Shown here in pieces: positions 1 to 9,187 of a DNA stretch of 34,256 nt. Within the stretch, counting starts at the first letter, position 1. Every line of letters begins with the position of its first letter. The stretch spans positions 1 to 34,256 of the forward strand of contig JAFRAB010000008.1 in assembly GCA_017405675.1 (NCBI GenBank). The letters run 5' to 3'. The notes below the pieces were generated by a model that worked only from the letters and a program-made list of their open reading frames with translations, did no database searches and was not told the DNA's origin. The translations under genes and the position numbers were made by a program. The DNA is from Erysipelotrichaceae bacterium. GTDB lineage: Bacteria; Bacillota_I; Bacilli_A; Erysipelotrichales; Erysipelotrichaceae.

Positions 1-210
1 GTAGTGACCTACGGCATCTTCCCCGCTGTCGGAATCAGCCAGAAACTGGTGACTTCCCGAACACCTTACTATCCACTTATCCTTTTCCGCATTGAACTGT
101 TCCAGTTCTTCTTCAGTATATTCAGCCTCTGCCAGATAAACCGTCTTATCCGCAGTCAGTGATGCCTCAACACTGTTTTCCTTTTCCTTAACGATCATTG
201 CGTGTTTCAT
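1..210 (-). CDS. Unrecognised protein, N-terminal part (3' end outside window)
   Basis: An open frame of 70 codons runs from an ATG at 210 to the window edge without a stop. It starts 9 bases after the stop of the flavin/[2Fe-2S] reductase and has its own GAGGA-type ribosome site, so it is the third gene of that operon. The visible part begins MKHAMIVKEKEN and is acidic (EYTEEELEQFNAEKD), with one Cys in an RCSGSH context. I do not recognise the family and see no membrane segment or signal peptide in these 70 residues. Being co-transcribed with two redox enzymes suggests a partner or substrate-specific component, but that is inference only. Confidence 0.6.
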   Translation of the reverse strand, partial: MKHAMIVKEKENSVEASLTADKTVYLAEAEYTEEELEQFNAEKDKWIVRCSGSHQFLADSDSGEDAVGHY

Positions 211-219
211 ATCATATCC

Positions 220-1395
220 TCATTCACAGTTTACGGTTATTTCACAGTCCGACAACGGGAAGCTGCAGCAGGCATGAATGTACCCTGCAACCTTATCGTA
301 CTGACGTCTTCTTTCCGTCATTTCCGGTATGTATACTTCACCACTTACCAGTCTGGTTCTGCACCAGCCGCACTCACCGCTTCGGCACTTTGAAGGAGCC
401 TTAATGCCGGCACGCTCAACGGCAACCAGAATTGATTCATCACTTCTGGCTGGTATTACATGCGTCTGTCCGTCATTGGTCTTAACCGTCAGTTCATATA
501 CCTTGCCGGTTTCAAACCTTCCTTCATCCCTCTTGCCCAGTCTGTATTCACCATAGGCATCGAATCTTACTCTTCTGATTGGTAAGCCCAGCTTGTCTGT
601 TTCTCCTCTGATGTAGTCATACATGCCCTGAGAACCGCAGGCAAATACTGAACCGCCTTCACAGAATTCCCCAATCAGATCAGCACTGATAAAGCCATGG
701 CGGTATCCTTCTCTTTCCTCATCGGAAAGAACATGGATAACTTTTATCTTACTGCACTTCCTCTCCAGTTCATCCAGTTCTTCCTTGAATAAAATCTCTT
801 CTTCAGTTCTGGAACCGTAGAGAAGTAATAATTCAAAGTCTTCAATGCCTTCGGCTATTGCCCTGGCCATTGAAATAAACGGGGCAATACCGCTTCCTCC
901 GGCAATGCCGACTACCTTATTGGAATCTCTTAATGGTTCATGGTAGAAGAAACCTGACGGTTCAGAAACATCTACTTTGGTACCAACCCTGAAGTTACTG
1001 TTTATGTATTCAGACGCAAATCCGTTTTTCATGTTCTTTACCATTATCTGGTATTCACCGGTTGAAGGTGCAGAACATAGTGAATAAGGTCTGGTCAGTC
1101 TTGAACCGTTGATTGAAAGATCAAGACTGATGTACTGACCGGCCTGGTAATACGCCAGCTTATCAGTTCCCTGTTCCTTATCCGGAACCAGAGTATAGAG
1201 CTTGGCATTGAATAATTCCTTAACATCCGTTACGACGACATGCTGAGTCTTCGGGTGCAGATTTTTGGCCAGTACGTTGGCATTGTATTCATATCTCGGC
1301 ATTTCAGCAGATGCGCTTTCAATTATTGCCCTTCTTCTGGGAATGATCGTTGCGAATCTTTCAGCCGGTATGCTATTTAAGTAATCCTTACTCAT
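220..1395 (-). CDS. FAD/NAD(P)-binding reductase with C-terminal [2Fe-2S] ferredoxin domain
   Basis: A 391-residue electron-transfer flavoprotein of the ferredoxin-NADP reductase superfamily. Seen in the sequence: the FAD-binding motif RPYSLCSAPS, the NAD(P)-binding GGSGIAPF, a later CGSQGMYDYI that closes the nucleotide fold, and a C-terminal plant-type ferredoxin domain with Cys337, Cys342, Cys345 and Cys376 in a CX4CX2C...C pattern. About 45 residues precede the flavin domain. Members move electrons between NAD(P)H and a partner through FAD and the cluster, usually in the cytoplasm. The start ATG overlaps the stop of the upstream gene (ATGA), with AGGAGGTGG inside that gene, so the two are translationally coupled. 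The likely partner is the adjacent CrtI-like oxidoreductase; the physiological substrate cannot be read from sequence. Similar reductases also reactivate corrinoid proteins, but no corrinoid gene is visible here. Confidence 0.85.
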   Translation of the reverse strand: MSKDYLNSIPAERFATIIPRRRAIIESASAEMPRYEYNANVLAKNLHPKTQHVVVTDVKELFNAKLYTLVPDKEQGTDKLAYYQAGQYISLDLSINGSRLTRPYSLCSAPSTGEYQIMVKNMKNGFASEYINSNFRVGTKVDVSEPSGFFYHEPLRDSNKVVGIAGGSGIAPFISMARAIAEGIEDFELLLLYGSRTEEEILFKEELDELERKCSKIKVIHVLSDEEREGYRHGFISADLIGEFCEGGSVFACGSQGMYDYIRGETDKLGLPIRRVRFDAYGEYRLGKRDEGRFETGKVYELTVKTNDGQTHVIPARSDESILVAVERAGIKAPSKCRSGECGWCRTRLVSGEVYIPEMTERRRQYDKVAGYIHACCSFPLSDCEITVNCE

Positions 1396-2933
1396 CTTCT
1401 GCCACCTCCTCTTACATAGCCCATTATCTGCATGGCGGTCTTGTTACCGCCGGAATATGTTGGATAGTACCCTGACAGTGATGACCCATGTCCGCCGACG
1501 AAGAACAGTCCCGGTATGGTCTGTTCCATGCCGCTGGTTATCAGTCTTGAAGACATGCCATCCCACTTCTCAGAGCTGTATCCATAGATTGAACCCTGAG
1601 GTGAGAACATGTACCTGGCAAAGGTGACAGGGCTGGCGATCTCAATCTCCTCAATGTGCTCTCTGATCTTATAGCCCATTACCTTTTCCACTTTAGTGAT
1701 CAGCTCATCAGCCACTTCTCTCTTAACCTTTACGTAATCCTCTTCACTTACGTCTGCCCAGGCATCACCGGTATAGGAAATGGTCAGTACCATTTCAGTA
1801 GTACCTTCAGGTGTGCAGTCAGGTATTGCCATGTTCAGGCAGCAGACATCCAGTGCATATTCCTTACCGAATCTGGTCTTTGATTCCTCACAGATGACTC
1901 CTGAATCATCAGTCGAACTTAAGAATACGGTATAGTCTTCTACTCCTATCTCTTCAGGAGGTGCATTAAGTCCCAGATATACGCTGAAGGCACGGAACCC
2001 ATACTTACGGGCATTGGCTTTCTTCCTTTCAAATACCGGTACCAGTGACTTGTCATCCAGCAGTTTTGAATAAACAATTTCCGGGAAGGCATTGGAAGCA
2101 ATCGCCGTAGTTTCAAACTGTCTGCCGTCGTCAAGTTCAACACCGCATACCCTGCCATTGGCAGTCAATACTTTTGTTACTTCGGTATTGAACAGGAACT
2201 GACAGCCAAACTGTCTGGCTCTGTCTACGATGGCCGCTGAGAGAGAATGAGATCTCATTCTTGGTACATAGGCACCATTTACAAAGTATCCGTATACCAT
2301 CATCAGATAACGGCTGGCATCAACGGTATCAATGTCAGTGCCCTGATATGGCCAGTAGGCTGCCATGATCTTCTGACACTTTTCACTCATGCCTAATGCC
2401 CTGAACAGTTCACCGGCTGATATTGACATGATCCTCATGAAGTTAGGATGTTCTTTTCTTAACACTTCCGGATCGATCTGTCCTCTGACAGAACCGAAAT
2501 AGTCAAGTCCCCTGTGCATGTCTTCATAGGCATCAAAGAACCTTTCCATGGCTTCCACATCATCAGGACATATCTCTGATATTAACTTCATTACCGCATC
2601 CTTGCCATGAGGGAAGGTAACATCAAGTGAACGTACGCCATCCTTCTCAACGACATAGCGGAAGGCATCCTTTATCGGTAACATTTCCACATTGATGCCA
2701 AGTTCGTCAAATATTCTGCCAAGTTCTCCCCTGTGTACTCCCTGGCCGAAGTCAGGAATCTCATGCAGGGAAGCGTCAAACTCAAATCTTCCTCTGACAA
2801 AACTCGTTGCGGCACCGCCAGGCATGTTGTGTCTTTCTACTACCAATGTCTTTAATCCCATCTGAGCTGCCCGACAGGCAGTCATGAGTCCTCCATTACC
2901 GGCACCGATCACTATGAGATCATATTTTTCCAT
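1392..2933 (-). CDS. NAD(P)/FAD-dependent oxidoreductase, phytoene desaturase (CrtI)-like
   Basis: A 513-residue flavoprotein. The N-terminus carries the Rossmann dinucleotide motif (GAGNGG, residues 10-15) followed by the ERHNMPGG segment typical of the CrtI/retinol saturase group. The C-terminus has the second FAD contact, FVGGHGSSLSGYYPTYSGG. Family members reduce or desaturate C-C double bonds in isoprenoids and other hydrophobic substrates; I cannot assign the substrate. An ATG at 2951 is possible, but it has no ribosome site, whereas the ATG at 2933 has AAGGAG nine bases upstream, so I chose 2933. It is the first gene of an operon with the ferredoxin-type reductase, which may supply its electrons. 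No carotenoid genes are nearby, so a carotenoid role is not supported. Confidence 0.85.
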   Translation of the reverse strand: MEKYDLIVIGAGNGGLMTACRAAQMGLKTLVVERHNMPGGAATSFVRGRFEFDASLHEIPDFGQGVHRGELGRIFDELGINVEMLPIKDAFRYVVEKDGVRSLDVTFPHGKDAVMKLISEICPDDVEAMERFFDAYEDMHRGLDYFGSVRGQIDPEVLRKEHPNFMRIMSISAGELFRALGMSEKCQKIMAAYWPYQGTDIDTVDASRYLMMVYGYFVNGAYVPRMRSHSLSAAIVDRARQFGCQFLFNTEVTKVLTANGRVCGVELDDGRQFETTAIASNAFPEIVYSKLLDDKSLVPVFERKKANARKYGFRAFSVYLGLNAPPEEIGVEDYTVFLSSTDDSGVICEESKTRFGKEYALDVCCLNMAIPDCTPEGTTEMVLTISYTGDAWADVSEEDYVKVKREVADELITKVEKVMGYKIREHIEEIEIASPVTFARYMFSPQGSIYGYSSEKWDGMSSRLITSGMEQTIPGLFFVGGHGSSLSGYYPTYSGGNKTAMQIMGYVRGGGRR

Positions 2934-2986
2934 AAGACCTTGCTCCTTCATGTATTATGATTTATTTGTTCTATCAGTTATATTTT

Positions 2987-2995
2987 ACTATAACA
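2987..2995 (-). promoter_or_regulatory. Candidate extended -10 promoter of the redox operon
   Basis: On the minus strand the sequence reads TGTTATAGT, an extended -10 element. It lies about 55 bases upstream of the chosen start of the CrtI-like gene. There is no good -35 hexamer 17 bases further upstream, so this is a moderate call. The palindrome TTCATATGAA (2996-3005) sits immediately upstream. Confidence 0.4.
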
Positions 2996-3097
2996 TTCAT
3001 ATGAAGTGATAAGTGAAACCAACATTGTCATAACAGTTACTGATGGAAATCCGGTATCACTTACGGGTATACTGTTATTATCAACGGAGGATCCAGT

Positions 3098-3457
3098 ATG
3101 AAATACCTGAAACAACTGCTGATAATAATCTCTGTTTCTCTAATGGGAGAGCTTCTGCATGAAGTGGTGCCCTTACCGATACCCGCCAGCATCTACGGCA
3201 TAGCCGGAATGTTCATACTTCTGTATTCCGGACTGCTCAAGGTCAGTCAGATCAGGGAAACAGCTAATTTTCTTTTTGAGATCATGCCAGTCATGTTCAT
3301 TCCTCCGGCAGTCGGGCTGATAAAGTCATGGGACGTATTGAAAACCCATTGGCTAAGCTATCTGGCCGTTACCTTGGTGTCCACCATACTGGTCATGGCA
3401 GTAAGCGGGCTTGTTACCCAGGCTGTAATAGGAAAAGGAGGAAGTGAAAATGAATGA
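3098..3457 (+). CDS. lrgA: CidA/LrgA family holin-like membrane protein
   Basis: A 119-residue membrane protein with four predicted hydrophobic segments and the family signature around PIPASIYGIAGMFILLYSG and FFEIMPVMFIPP-like residues (NFLFEIMPVMFIPPAVGL). CidA/LrgA proteins act with LrgB in the cytoplasmic membrane; they are linked to control of murein hydrolase activity, programmed lysis and, in some Bacillota, export or uptake of pyruvate and related metabolites. The SD is GGAGGATCC before ATG 3098. The gene overlaps lrgB by eight bases. No LytSR two-component genes are next to it, unlike the usual staphylococcal arrangement. A TATACT hexamer at 3068-3073 could be the -10, but I see no matching -35. 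Confidence 0.88.
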   Translation: MKYLKQLLIIISVSLMGELLHEVVPLPIPASIYGIAGMFILLYSGLLKVSQIRETANFLFEIMPVMFIPPAVGLIKSWDVLKTHWLSYLAVTLVSTILVMAVSGLVTQAVIGKGGSENE

Positions 3458-4142
3458 GATTCTGAGTGCTTCCGTCTTCATTGGCCCGTTCCTTACTCTG
3501 GCAGCCTATGTGCTGGCCATTGAGATAAGAAAGAAATTACGATTCGGGCTGTTCAATCAGCTGCTGGTGGCAATCATGATCTGCATTGCCGTGCTTGTAA
3601 TACTGAACATCGATTATGAAACATATAACCAGGGTGCCAGACACGTCAACGTATTTCTGACACCGGCAACTGTCTGTCTGGCCGTACCGCTGTATACTCA
3701 GATAGAAAAGCTCAAGAAGAACTTCCCGGCAATAATGATAGGCATTCTGTCAGGAGTACTGACTTCTCTCGGCTCAGTACTGTTAATGGCCAAGATCTTC
3801 GGCTTCTCCCACCAGGAGTACATAACATTCCTGCCAAAGTCCATCACTACCGCCATCGGCATGAGTGTATCTGAAGAACTGGGCGGTATTGTGGCCATAA
3901 CCGTTACTTCAATCATCATGACCGGGGTATTCGGTAACATCATCTGTGAAGCCGTGCTGAAACTGTTCGGCATCCGTAACAGGATCGCCAAGGGCATAGC
4001 GATCGGAACTTCATCTCACGCCATTGGAACTACCAAGGCAATGGAAATAGGTGAGGTCGAAGGAGCAATGAGTTCACTGTCAATTGTCGTTTCAGGCATA
4101 CTGACCGTCATACTGGCAGACATATTTGTTTCACTGTTCTAG
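3450..4142 (+). CDS. lrgB: LrgB/CidB family membrane protein
   Basis: A 230-residue hydrophobic protein with about seven membrane segments and the conserved LrgB stretch [20 protein letters not shown], plus [17 protein letters not shown] towards the C-terminus. It is the obligate partner of LrgA. A GTG at 3444 is in frame, but the AAGGAGG at 3435-3441 is only two bases away from it; the ATG at 3450 is eight bases away, so 3450 is the better start. The start lies inside the end of lrgA (8-base overlap), implying coupled translation. A strong terminator follows at 4168-4203, closing a two-gene operon. Confidence 0.9.
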   Translation: MNEILSASVFIGPFLTLAAYVLAIEIRKKLRFGLFNQLLVAIMICIAVLVILNIDYETYNQGARHVNVFLTPATVCLAVPLYTQIEKLKKNFPAIMIGILSGVLTSLGSVLLMAKIFGFSHQEYITFLPKSITTAIGMSVSEELGGIVAITVTSIIMTGVFGNIICEAVLKLFGIRNRIAKGIAIGTSSHAIGTTKAMEIGEVEGAMSSLSIVVSGILTVILADIFVSLF

Positions 4143-4167
4143 AAAACTGAATCAATTGAATAACAAA

Positions 4168-4203
4168 GGCCTGATTCCAATATCTTAGGGAATCAGGTCT
4201 TTT
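4168..4203 (+). terminator. Intrinsic terminator of lrgAB
   Basis: Stem CCTGATTCC / GGAATCAGG, extended by a G-C and a G-U pair, followed by a short T run. It lies 26 bases after the lrgB stop. Confidence 0.85.
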
Positions 4204-4217
4204 GCATAATTAGATAA

Positions 4218-4245
4218 TTGTAAGTGAAATCGGAAATGGTACAAT
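4218..4245 (+). promoter_or_regulatory. Promoter of corA-like gene
   Basis: TTGTAA (4218-4223), a 16-base spacer and TACAAT (4240-4245). The predicted start point, near 4252, leaves a leader of only about 33 bases, too short for an Mg2+ riboswitch. Confidence 0.6.
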
Positions 4246-4284
4246 TTAAGCAGACATATTACTGTCAGTTAGGGAGGACTCATC

Positions 4285-5199
4285 ATGTATTACCTGATAG
4301 AAAACACCTTAAGGGAACATCCCGATATCCCGGTTAGAGATGGCAATAAGCCTTACGTAGCCATTCTCAGCCCGGAACAGTGGCAGAAAGAGAGTAACGA
4401 TCTTGATCTGGGCATTGACATGGATTTTGAAACACTGGACATTCACACCACCATGGCAGAAGTCAACTACAATTCCATTACCGGTTCATTTGCCATACCT
4501 TATGATAATAACAGAACCATTGGCTATAAGAAGTTTGCCTTTGTAATAGATGAAAACGGCATCATCTTCATCGATAAGGGCAATGTAGTATCAGGCATCA
4601 TTAACAGAATCTCCCTTACCAGAAAGTGGCGCATGCCATCTCTGGAAAGATTCATCTACGATTTTCTTGAGGAGATCATATCCGGTGACCTTACCCTTCT
4701 GGAGAGATATGAGAGACAGCTGGCTGACGTGGACAGGAAGATCAACAACAAGGAAGAAACAGACCTTGAAGGCATCAATGTCATCCGTGATCACCTGAGA
4801 GTATTAAGAACGCACTATGACCGGCTGATCGATCTTACTCAGGAACTGGAAGAAAACGAGAATGACTTCTTTGCCGAAGAAAATCTCCGTTACTTCAGTC
4901 TCTTCAGCAAGAGAGCCGGACGTCTGTATGACCTGTCAAACGCTCTTGTTGATTACACCTCTCAGATACGTGCCGACTTTGATGCCAACCTGACTGACAA
5001 GCAGAATCACATCATGACCATCCTTACGGTAGTCACAACGATATTCAGTCCGTTAACCCTGATAACCGGCTGGTATGGCATGAACTTCAAGTACATGCCT
5101 GAACTGAATTCAGTGTATGCCTACCCTATCGTCTTCATTGTCAGTCTATTGATAGCGATACTGAGTCTTCTGTTCTTCAAGCACAAAAAGTGGTTATAA
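4285..5199 (+). CDS. corA: CorA family divalent metal ion transporter
   Basis: A 304-residue protein with the CorA signature GMN at 265-267 (in GWYGMNF) at the end of the first of two C-terminal membrane helices; the second helix (about 279-298) is followed by a basic tail HKKWL. The preceding residues form the cytosolic alpha/beta and long-helix funnel, including an acidic heptad-like stretch around residues 140-240. Members form pentamers that carry Mg2+ (some Co2+, Ni2+ or Zn2+) inward across the cytoplasmic membrane. GGGAGGA precedes the ATG. It is a monocistronic unit with its own promoter and terminator. The symbol reflects the family; the transported metal is not proven. Confidence 0.9.
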   Translation: MYYLIENTLREHPDIPVRDGNKPYVAILSPEQWQKESNDLDLGIDMDFETLDIHTTMAEVNYNSITGSFAIPYDNNRTIGYKKFAFVIDENGIIFIDKGNVVSGIINRISLTRKWRMPSLERFIYDFLEEIISGDLTLLERYERQLADVDRKINNKEETDLEGINVIRDHLRVLRTHYDRLIDLTQELEENENDFFAEENLRYFSLFSKRAGRLYDLSNALVDYTSQIRADFDANLTDKQNHIMTILTVVTTIFSPLTLITGWYGMNFKYMPELNSVYAYPIVFIVSLLIAILSLLFFKHKKWL

Positions 5200-5208
5200 C
5201 GAATAAAG

Positions 5209-5235
5209 AGTTCTCAATTTACTGAGAACTTTTTT
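5209..5235 (+). terminator. Intrinsic terminator of corA-like gene
   Basis: Stem AGTTCTCA / TGAGAACT with a six-base loop and a following T run. It sits between two convergent genes and may also slow transcription from the DUF1848 side, though the T run is on the corA side. Confidence 0.85.
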
Positions 5236-5238
5236 AAT

Positions 5239-6174
5239 CTATTCATCATCAAACAGACTGATCTGTCTGGCTTTCCATGATTTCTGAACGGCATCATGGA
5301 TCTGGTCATTTTCTCTATAGTTTCCTATCAGAAACGGGGAATCAGGATCATGCAGCCTGCTTCTCTGCATTACCTTTTCCCTGGAGACATTGGCATAACA
5401 GTAGCGGCACAGATGGCGGCAGGTATTGTAGGCTCCGATGTCACATGAGAGATAACACGAGCAGATATCCCTTGCTCCCTTAAACGGTGGAACTTCCAGC
5501 TTATGGCCAATGGCTTTTTCATAATCGGAAATACGCATGCACCCACCACAGTCAGCCCCGTACTGAGCCAGTTCATTACCTTCGCCACATGGCTTGACTA
5601 TCATGCCATGTTCACCGGCTATTCTGATGATCTTCTTACCAAGAGTCAGACGCTGCAGTTGATCAACTTCCTGTACTTCCGGGAAATTCACCTTCACCTT
5701 TTCATACAGGTAAATGAAACTTATTACTACTGTCTCGGTATAGCCTTCAAGTTCCTCAGCCATCTTTTCAAAAGATCTGAGATGATAATCCATGCTGTAC
5801 TTTTCCGTAATGAATATCGGATCATAACGCCAGCCAATGGAGTTTACGCCTACCATTTCTGACAGCTTCTTGAAATCTTCCAGCAGGACATGCTTATCAG
5901 GTACATTAGGCTCAATGTCACGGCCATATGGTGTTATAGTAACGAACCAGTACTGTCCATAATCCTTAAGCAGATCCATGTATGGAAACATGGGAGCCGG
6001 GTTCTTGGTACAGAAACCAATGGCATCAACTACTGAAGGATCAAGGCGGTAACGGCTTACCTGCTCTGAGTTATATGGATTACGTACGCATACAAATCCT
6101 TCCTTCAGCCTGTTGGCAAACCACTCAGCATAAAAAGCAGGTATGTCTGTTCTCTGCCCGGTATTTATGATCAT
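5239..6174 (-). CDS. DUF1848 family protein with Cys-rich C-terminus
   Basis: A 311-residue cytosolic protein of the DUF1848 family. Seen: the N-terminal IINTGQRTDIPAFYAEW, the GFCTKNPAPM segment, the WFVTITPYGRDIEP segment and GWRYDPIFITEKY, all family hallmarks. The C-terminus has clustered cysteines (CGGC, then CSCYLSCDIGAYNTCRHLC and RYCYAN), a likely iron-sulfur site. The fold recalls the radical-SAM TIM barrel, but the canonical N-terminal CX3CX2C is absent. The function is not established. A GTG at 6183 is in frame, but GAAGGAAGGTGG fits the ATG at 6174 better. It starts 54 bases after the truncated helicase. Confidence 0.85.
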   Translation of the reverse strand: MIINTGQRTDIPAFYAEWFANRLKEGFVCVRNPYNSEQVSRYRLDPSVVDAIGFCTKNPAPMFPYMDLLKDYGQYWFVTITPYGRDIEPNVPDKHVLLEDFKKLSEMVGVNSIGWRYDPIFITEKYSMDYHLRSFEKMAEELEGYTETVVISFIYLYEKVKVNFPEVQEVDQLQRLTLGKKIIRIAGEHGMIVKPCGEGNELAQYGADCGGCMRISDYEKAIGHKLEVPPFKGARDICSCYLSCDIGAYNTCRHLCRYCYANVSREKVMQRSRLHDPDSPFLIGNYRENDQIHDAVQKSWKARQISLFDDE

Positions 6175-6227
6175 GGTTACCACCTTCCTTCAATTATATT
6201 TTATCACCTGATGCAAGCCATCATATT

Positions 6228-7994
6228 TCAAAGGCAATCGTATAATGGTTCATATTCATAATCGATGTTGTTCAAATACAAGAAGTTAGCTATTCTCACT
6301 TCCTGGTATGATCTCAGAACTTCATTATTAATTGTTCTTTTCTGCCTGGTCAGATTATCGGTTATTTCTTCACTCACTTCATCAAGATCACTGCGCAATG
6401 TTGTGTAATTCGCTTTTGCAATATTGTTAAAAAAGTCTTTGAGCTCTTTTTCTTCCATATTGACTGGAGCATCAAAGTAGGAAGCAAAGAAAGTAATCAA
6501 CAGATTAACCATTGATTCATCTTTAAGTACTTCTTTTTTCAGATAATCATCAAGAACATAGAAAAGCTTAACATCATCAACAATGTTAATTCTCTTTTCA
6601 GTGTGCTCTTTCATTATTGAATAACCAATTGAATGGAATGTAGATATTTTACATGGTATGCCCAAGCAGTCATTTATTCTTTCTCTTAATTCTTCTACCG
6701 CCTTATTGGTGAAAGATATTACCAGTATGTCTTCTGGATTGATGCCTTTTTTATCAACTAAGTATTTTACTTTCGCAGCAACTGTTGTAGTCTTTCCAGC
6801 ACCTGCACCTGCAATAACAAGACAATTGTCTTCATCGGTAAGAACGACTTTTCTCTGATCATCGTCAAGATTGATGATTGGATCTATATCCTTAAGAACA
6901 TTGTCCAGGTAATCCTTTTCTTCATTCATTGCTTCCTGGATATATTTATCGTTATGATTTCTTACCAAGTCCTCAATCCTATTAACCTTATCAATTAACT
7001 TTATACAATCATTAACTTCTATTCCATTGTTCTTACAATAGTTTTCTAAAAGATTATTCTCAATCAGGAAAGATACCTGTTTAAGGTAATCTTTAACCTC
7101 ATCAATTGTTTTAGTATAGTCACTTCTTGATATATAGTTGTTATTATTCAGAATATTATCTATTTTGTTTTTGTTTATTACAAATTCTGTATTCTGTTCA
7201 TAAGGCTCATCTTCCACGCTGAAAAACATACCTATAGCACTTTCATCTGGTATCTTTTTTTCTTCTATTATTTGTCTACTTGTATTATCAAGTAATGATA
7301 TTGATTCTTTGCTTCCCCTAATAACAAGGACTGGATATACTCCTTCGGATTTAGCAAGCACTTTCTGGTCAATAAGTTGATTTACGATATTACTTAGCCG
7401 AGATTTACTCAAGGATTTATACTTACCATAGCAGTTTACGTCAAATAATCTTCTTTCAATTACCCTTTGTGCTCTCGATCCACGTAAGACGTCAACTAGA
7501 ACAAAAGTACCACAGAATCTTCTCTTCTTGTTTAGTTCAGCAATTGTATCGTAAATATCATATGCTATTTGTTGATCAGTATACTGCTTTTTTGTTTTTC
7601 TCACATTTACTTCATTACTGTTGTTCTTATCTTTCTTATCAGTAAGTTGTTTTTTAGTTCCAGGCGGTTTTTGTTCGTTATTCTTTATTCCCTTTTTCTG
7701 TATTATTTCTGGTTTAGACTCTATTGCTTTTGATACTATGGGAAGAATAAAACTTTCAAATTGAGACTCGTTATAATCTGTAATATTTATTCTTGCTTTT
7801 TCAATACTATTCACATCAAGACGGTAGTAAAAAAACACCTGATTATCATTTTCTACGAGATAGAATACCAGGTATCTATCATCCACACCAAAATGGTAGC
7901 CAATCAGTTTATTGTTTGTAAACCTCTTAAGATCGTAGTTCCTTGATGCTAAATATGCATCGATACAACCTGAATAAACCTGTAATGAGTCCAT
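6228..7994 (-). pseudogene. 3'-truncated SF1 (UvrD-like) helicase with internal RQC-type domain
   Basis: The frame codes for 588 residues. An N-terminal region of unknown type (1-100) is followed by a Lys/Asn-rich linker (100-137). Residues 138-228 resemble the RecQ C-terminal winged helix (RFCGTFVLVDVLRGSRAQRVIE...LSKSRLSNIVNQLI). Next comes the start of a UvrD/Rep ATPase: Q-motif-like DDDQRKVV (377-384), Walker A GAGAGKTTT (396-404), motif Ia SFTNKAVEEL (427-436) and motif Ic TFHSIGY (452-458). The protein ends at 588, just after EVRIANFLYLNNIDYEYEPLY. In related helicases that segment opens an inserted nuclease-like domain followed by the DExQD box and motifs III-VI. All of those are missing, so helicase activity is not expected. 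Base and residue use (very AT-, Asn- and Lys-rich) differs from its neighbours and suggests acquisition by transfer. Confidence 0.75.
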
Positions 7995-8193
7995 ACTACT
8001 TACCTATAGTTATTGTATCATCATCTCATTTCTATCTTCAAACCGTAAAACCGTATAAAGTGTTTATCAATAAGCTTTAACGTACATCCAAAACCAGATA
8101 AAACTGTTCGGCAAAAAAAAGAAGTGATCCCAATAATTGAGCCAACTAAAGGAAGTGCACTTCATTGATAATTACTATTTGTTAGTAATGGTA
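7995..8193. other. Intergenic region between helicase fragment and hydrolase operon
   Basis: No gene is seen in these 199 bases. They hold a perfect 12-bp palindrome GAAGTGCACTTC (8152-8163) and a weak stem ATTACTA/TAGTAAT (8171-8189) just past the hydrolase stop, which could be a poor terminator because its T run is missing. Confidence 0.4.
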
Positions 8194-9174
8194 TTATATC
8201 CTGCAGTTACCTGCTTTCTCAGCGATCGGAAGCAGTTTTTCCCTGATTGTTTTCTTGAATTCCTCAGGGCAATCTCCCAGAGGATTATGACCGGCTGTTT
8301 CAAACCAGATCAGATCCTTCTGTGGGGCTTCCAGCTTTTCATAATAATCCTGCACCAGAGAAGCTGGTGTATTATTATCCAGTCTGCCATCCAGAATGAA
8401 ATATGGAACGTCGATCTTGCCTTCTGTTTCCTTCAGAAGATTAATTCCCGCTACTTCATCCCACATCGCTCTTAGGACGAACTGATACCCTTTCACAAAA
8501 CCGATTATTTCCTTAAATGTGTATTCCCCGCTCTTCAGTACAGGGACAACCATTGAACTGAAATATGATCTTTTGGCTTTGTCCTGAGAATAGCCGCCAT
8601 ATTTCATCATTATTCTTCTCTGAGCCATCATGCCGTCATATCCGGTCTTATAAACGCCATTGACCGGCATGCCGAGTTCATCAAGGATACTGACTGCCTT
8701 CTTATCATCATGTTTCAGAGCTTCCTCACGGGCAAACTTGTAGGACAGTTCCTCATTTAAAGGTCCGTCAACCATCTGACCAAAGCCGATGTATCCGGCA
8801 ATGTGTTCAGGATGTCTTTTTGCCAACAAAGTACCCAGACAGCTGCCCCAGCTGCCGCCGATGATGAACATTTTGTCCTTGTTGTATTTCCTGCAGAGAT
8901 AATTGACCAGTTCACTGGCATCCTCAACCATGTTGGAAACGGTAAGAGTCTCCTTCTTACAGCCTTCATAGCTGCCGCAGGTTCCCCTCTGGTCCCAGGC
9001 AACGATGGTAAAGGCATCGCACAGGTCTGAATTACTGCCGATGACAAAGTGACGGTTGGTCACACCGGGACCGCCATGCAGAAACAGCAGGATCGGATTA
9101 TCCTGAGATGTTCCCTTGACATGTATCCTCTGCTTAAGTTCATTTAATACTACATGATCCTTGTAATCTATCAT
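8194..9174 (-). CDS. Alpha/beta hydrolase, proline iminopeptidase-like (S33 type)
   Basis: A 326-residue cytosolic hydrolase. Seen: the oxyanion-hole motif HGGPG (33-37), DQRG (61-64), the nucleophile elbow GGSWGS with Ser108, the acid in GRLDNNTP (Asp266) and the catalytic His in AGHNPL (His296). HGGPG plus GGSWG is the signature of the prolyl iminopeptidase/S33 branch, whose members remove N-terminal proline or cleave small amides and esters. A helical cap domain lies between about 135 and 240. It is the last gene of a four-gene operon, 13 bases after the M20 peptidase, with AAAGGG before its ATG. The partners favour a role in trimming peptides or acyl-amino acids; the true substrate is unknown. 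Confidence 0.85.
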   Translation of the reverse strand: MIDYKDHVVLNELKQRIHVKGTSQDNPILLFLHGGPGVTNRHFVIGSNSDLCDAFTIVAWDQRGTCGSYEGCKKETLTVSNMVEDASELVNYLCRKYNKDKMFIIGGSWGSCLGTLLAKRHPEHIAGYIGFGQMVDGPLNEELSYKFAREEALKHDDKKAVSILDELGMPVNGVYKTGYDGMMAQRRIMMKYGGYSQDKAKRSYFSSMVVPVLKSGEYTFKEIIGFVKGYQFVLRAMWDEVAGINLLKETEGKIDVPYFILDGRLDNNTPASLVQDYYEKLEAPQKDLIWFETAGHNPLGDCPEEFKKTIREKLLPIAEKAGNCRI

Positions 9175-9187
9175 AAATGTACCCTTT

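Noticed and set aside
4246..4284. Mg2+ riboswitch before the corA-like gene
   Set aside because: The predicted leader is about 33 bases, too short for any known Mg2+-sensing element.
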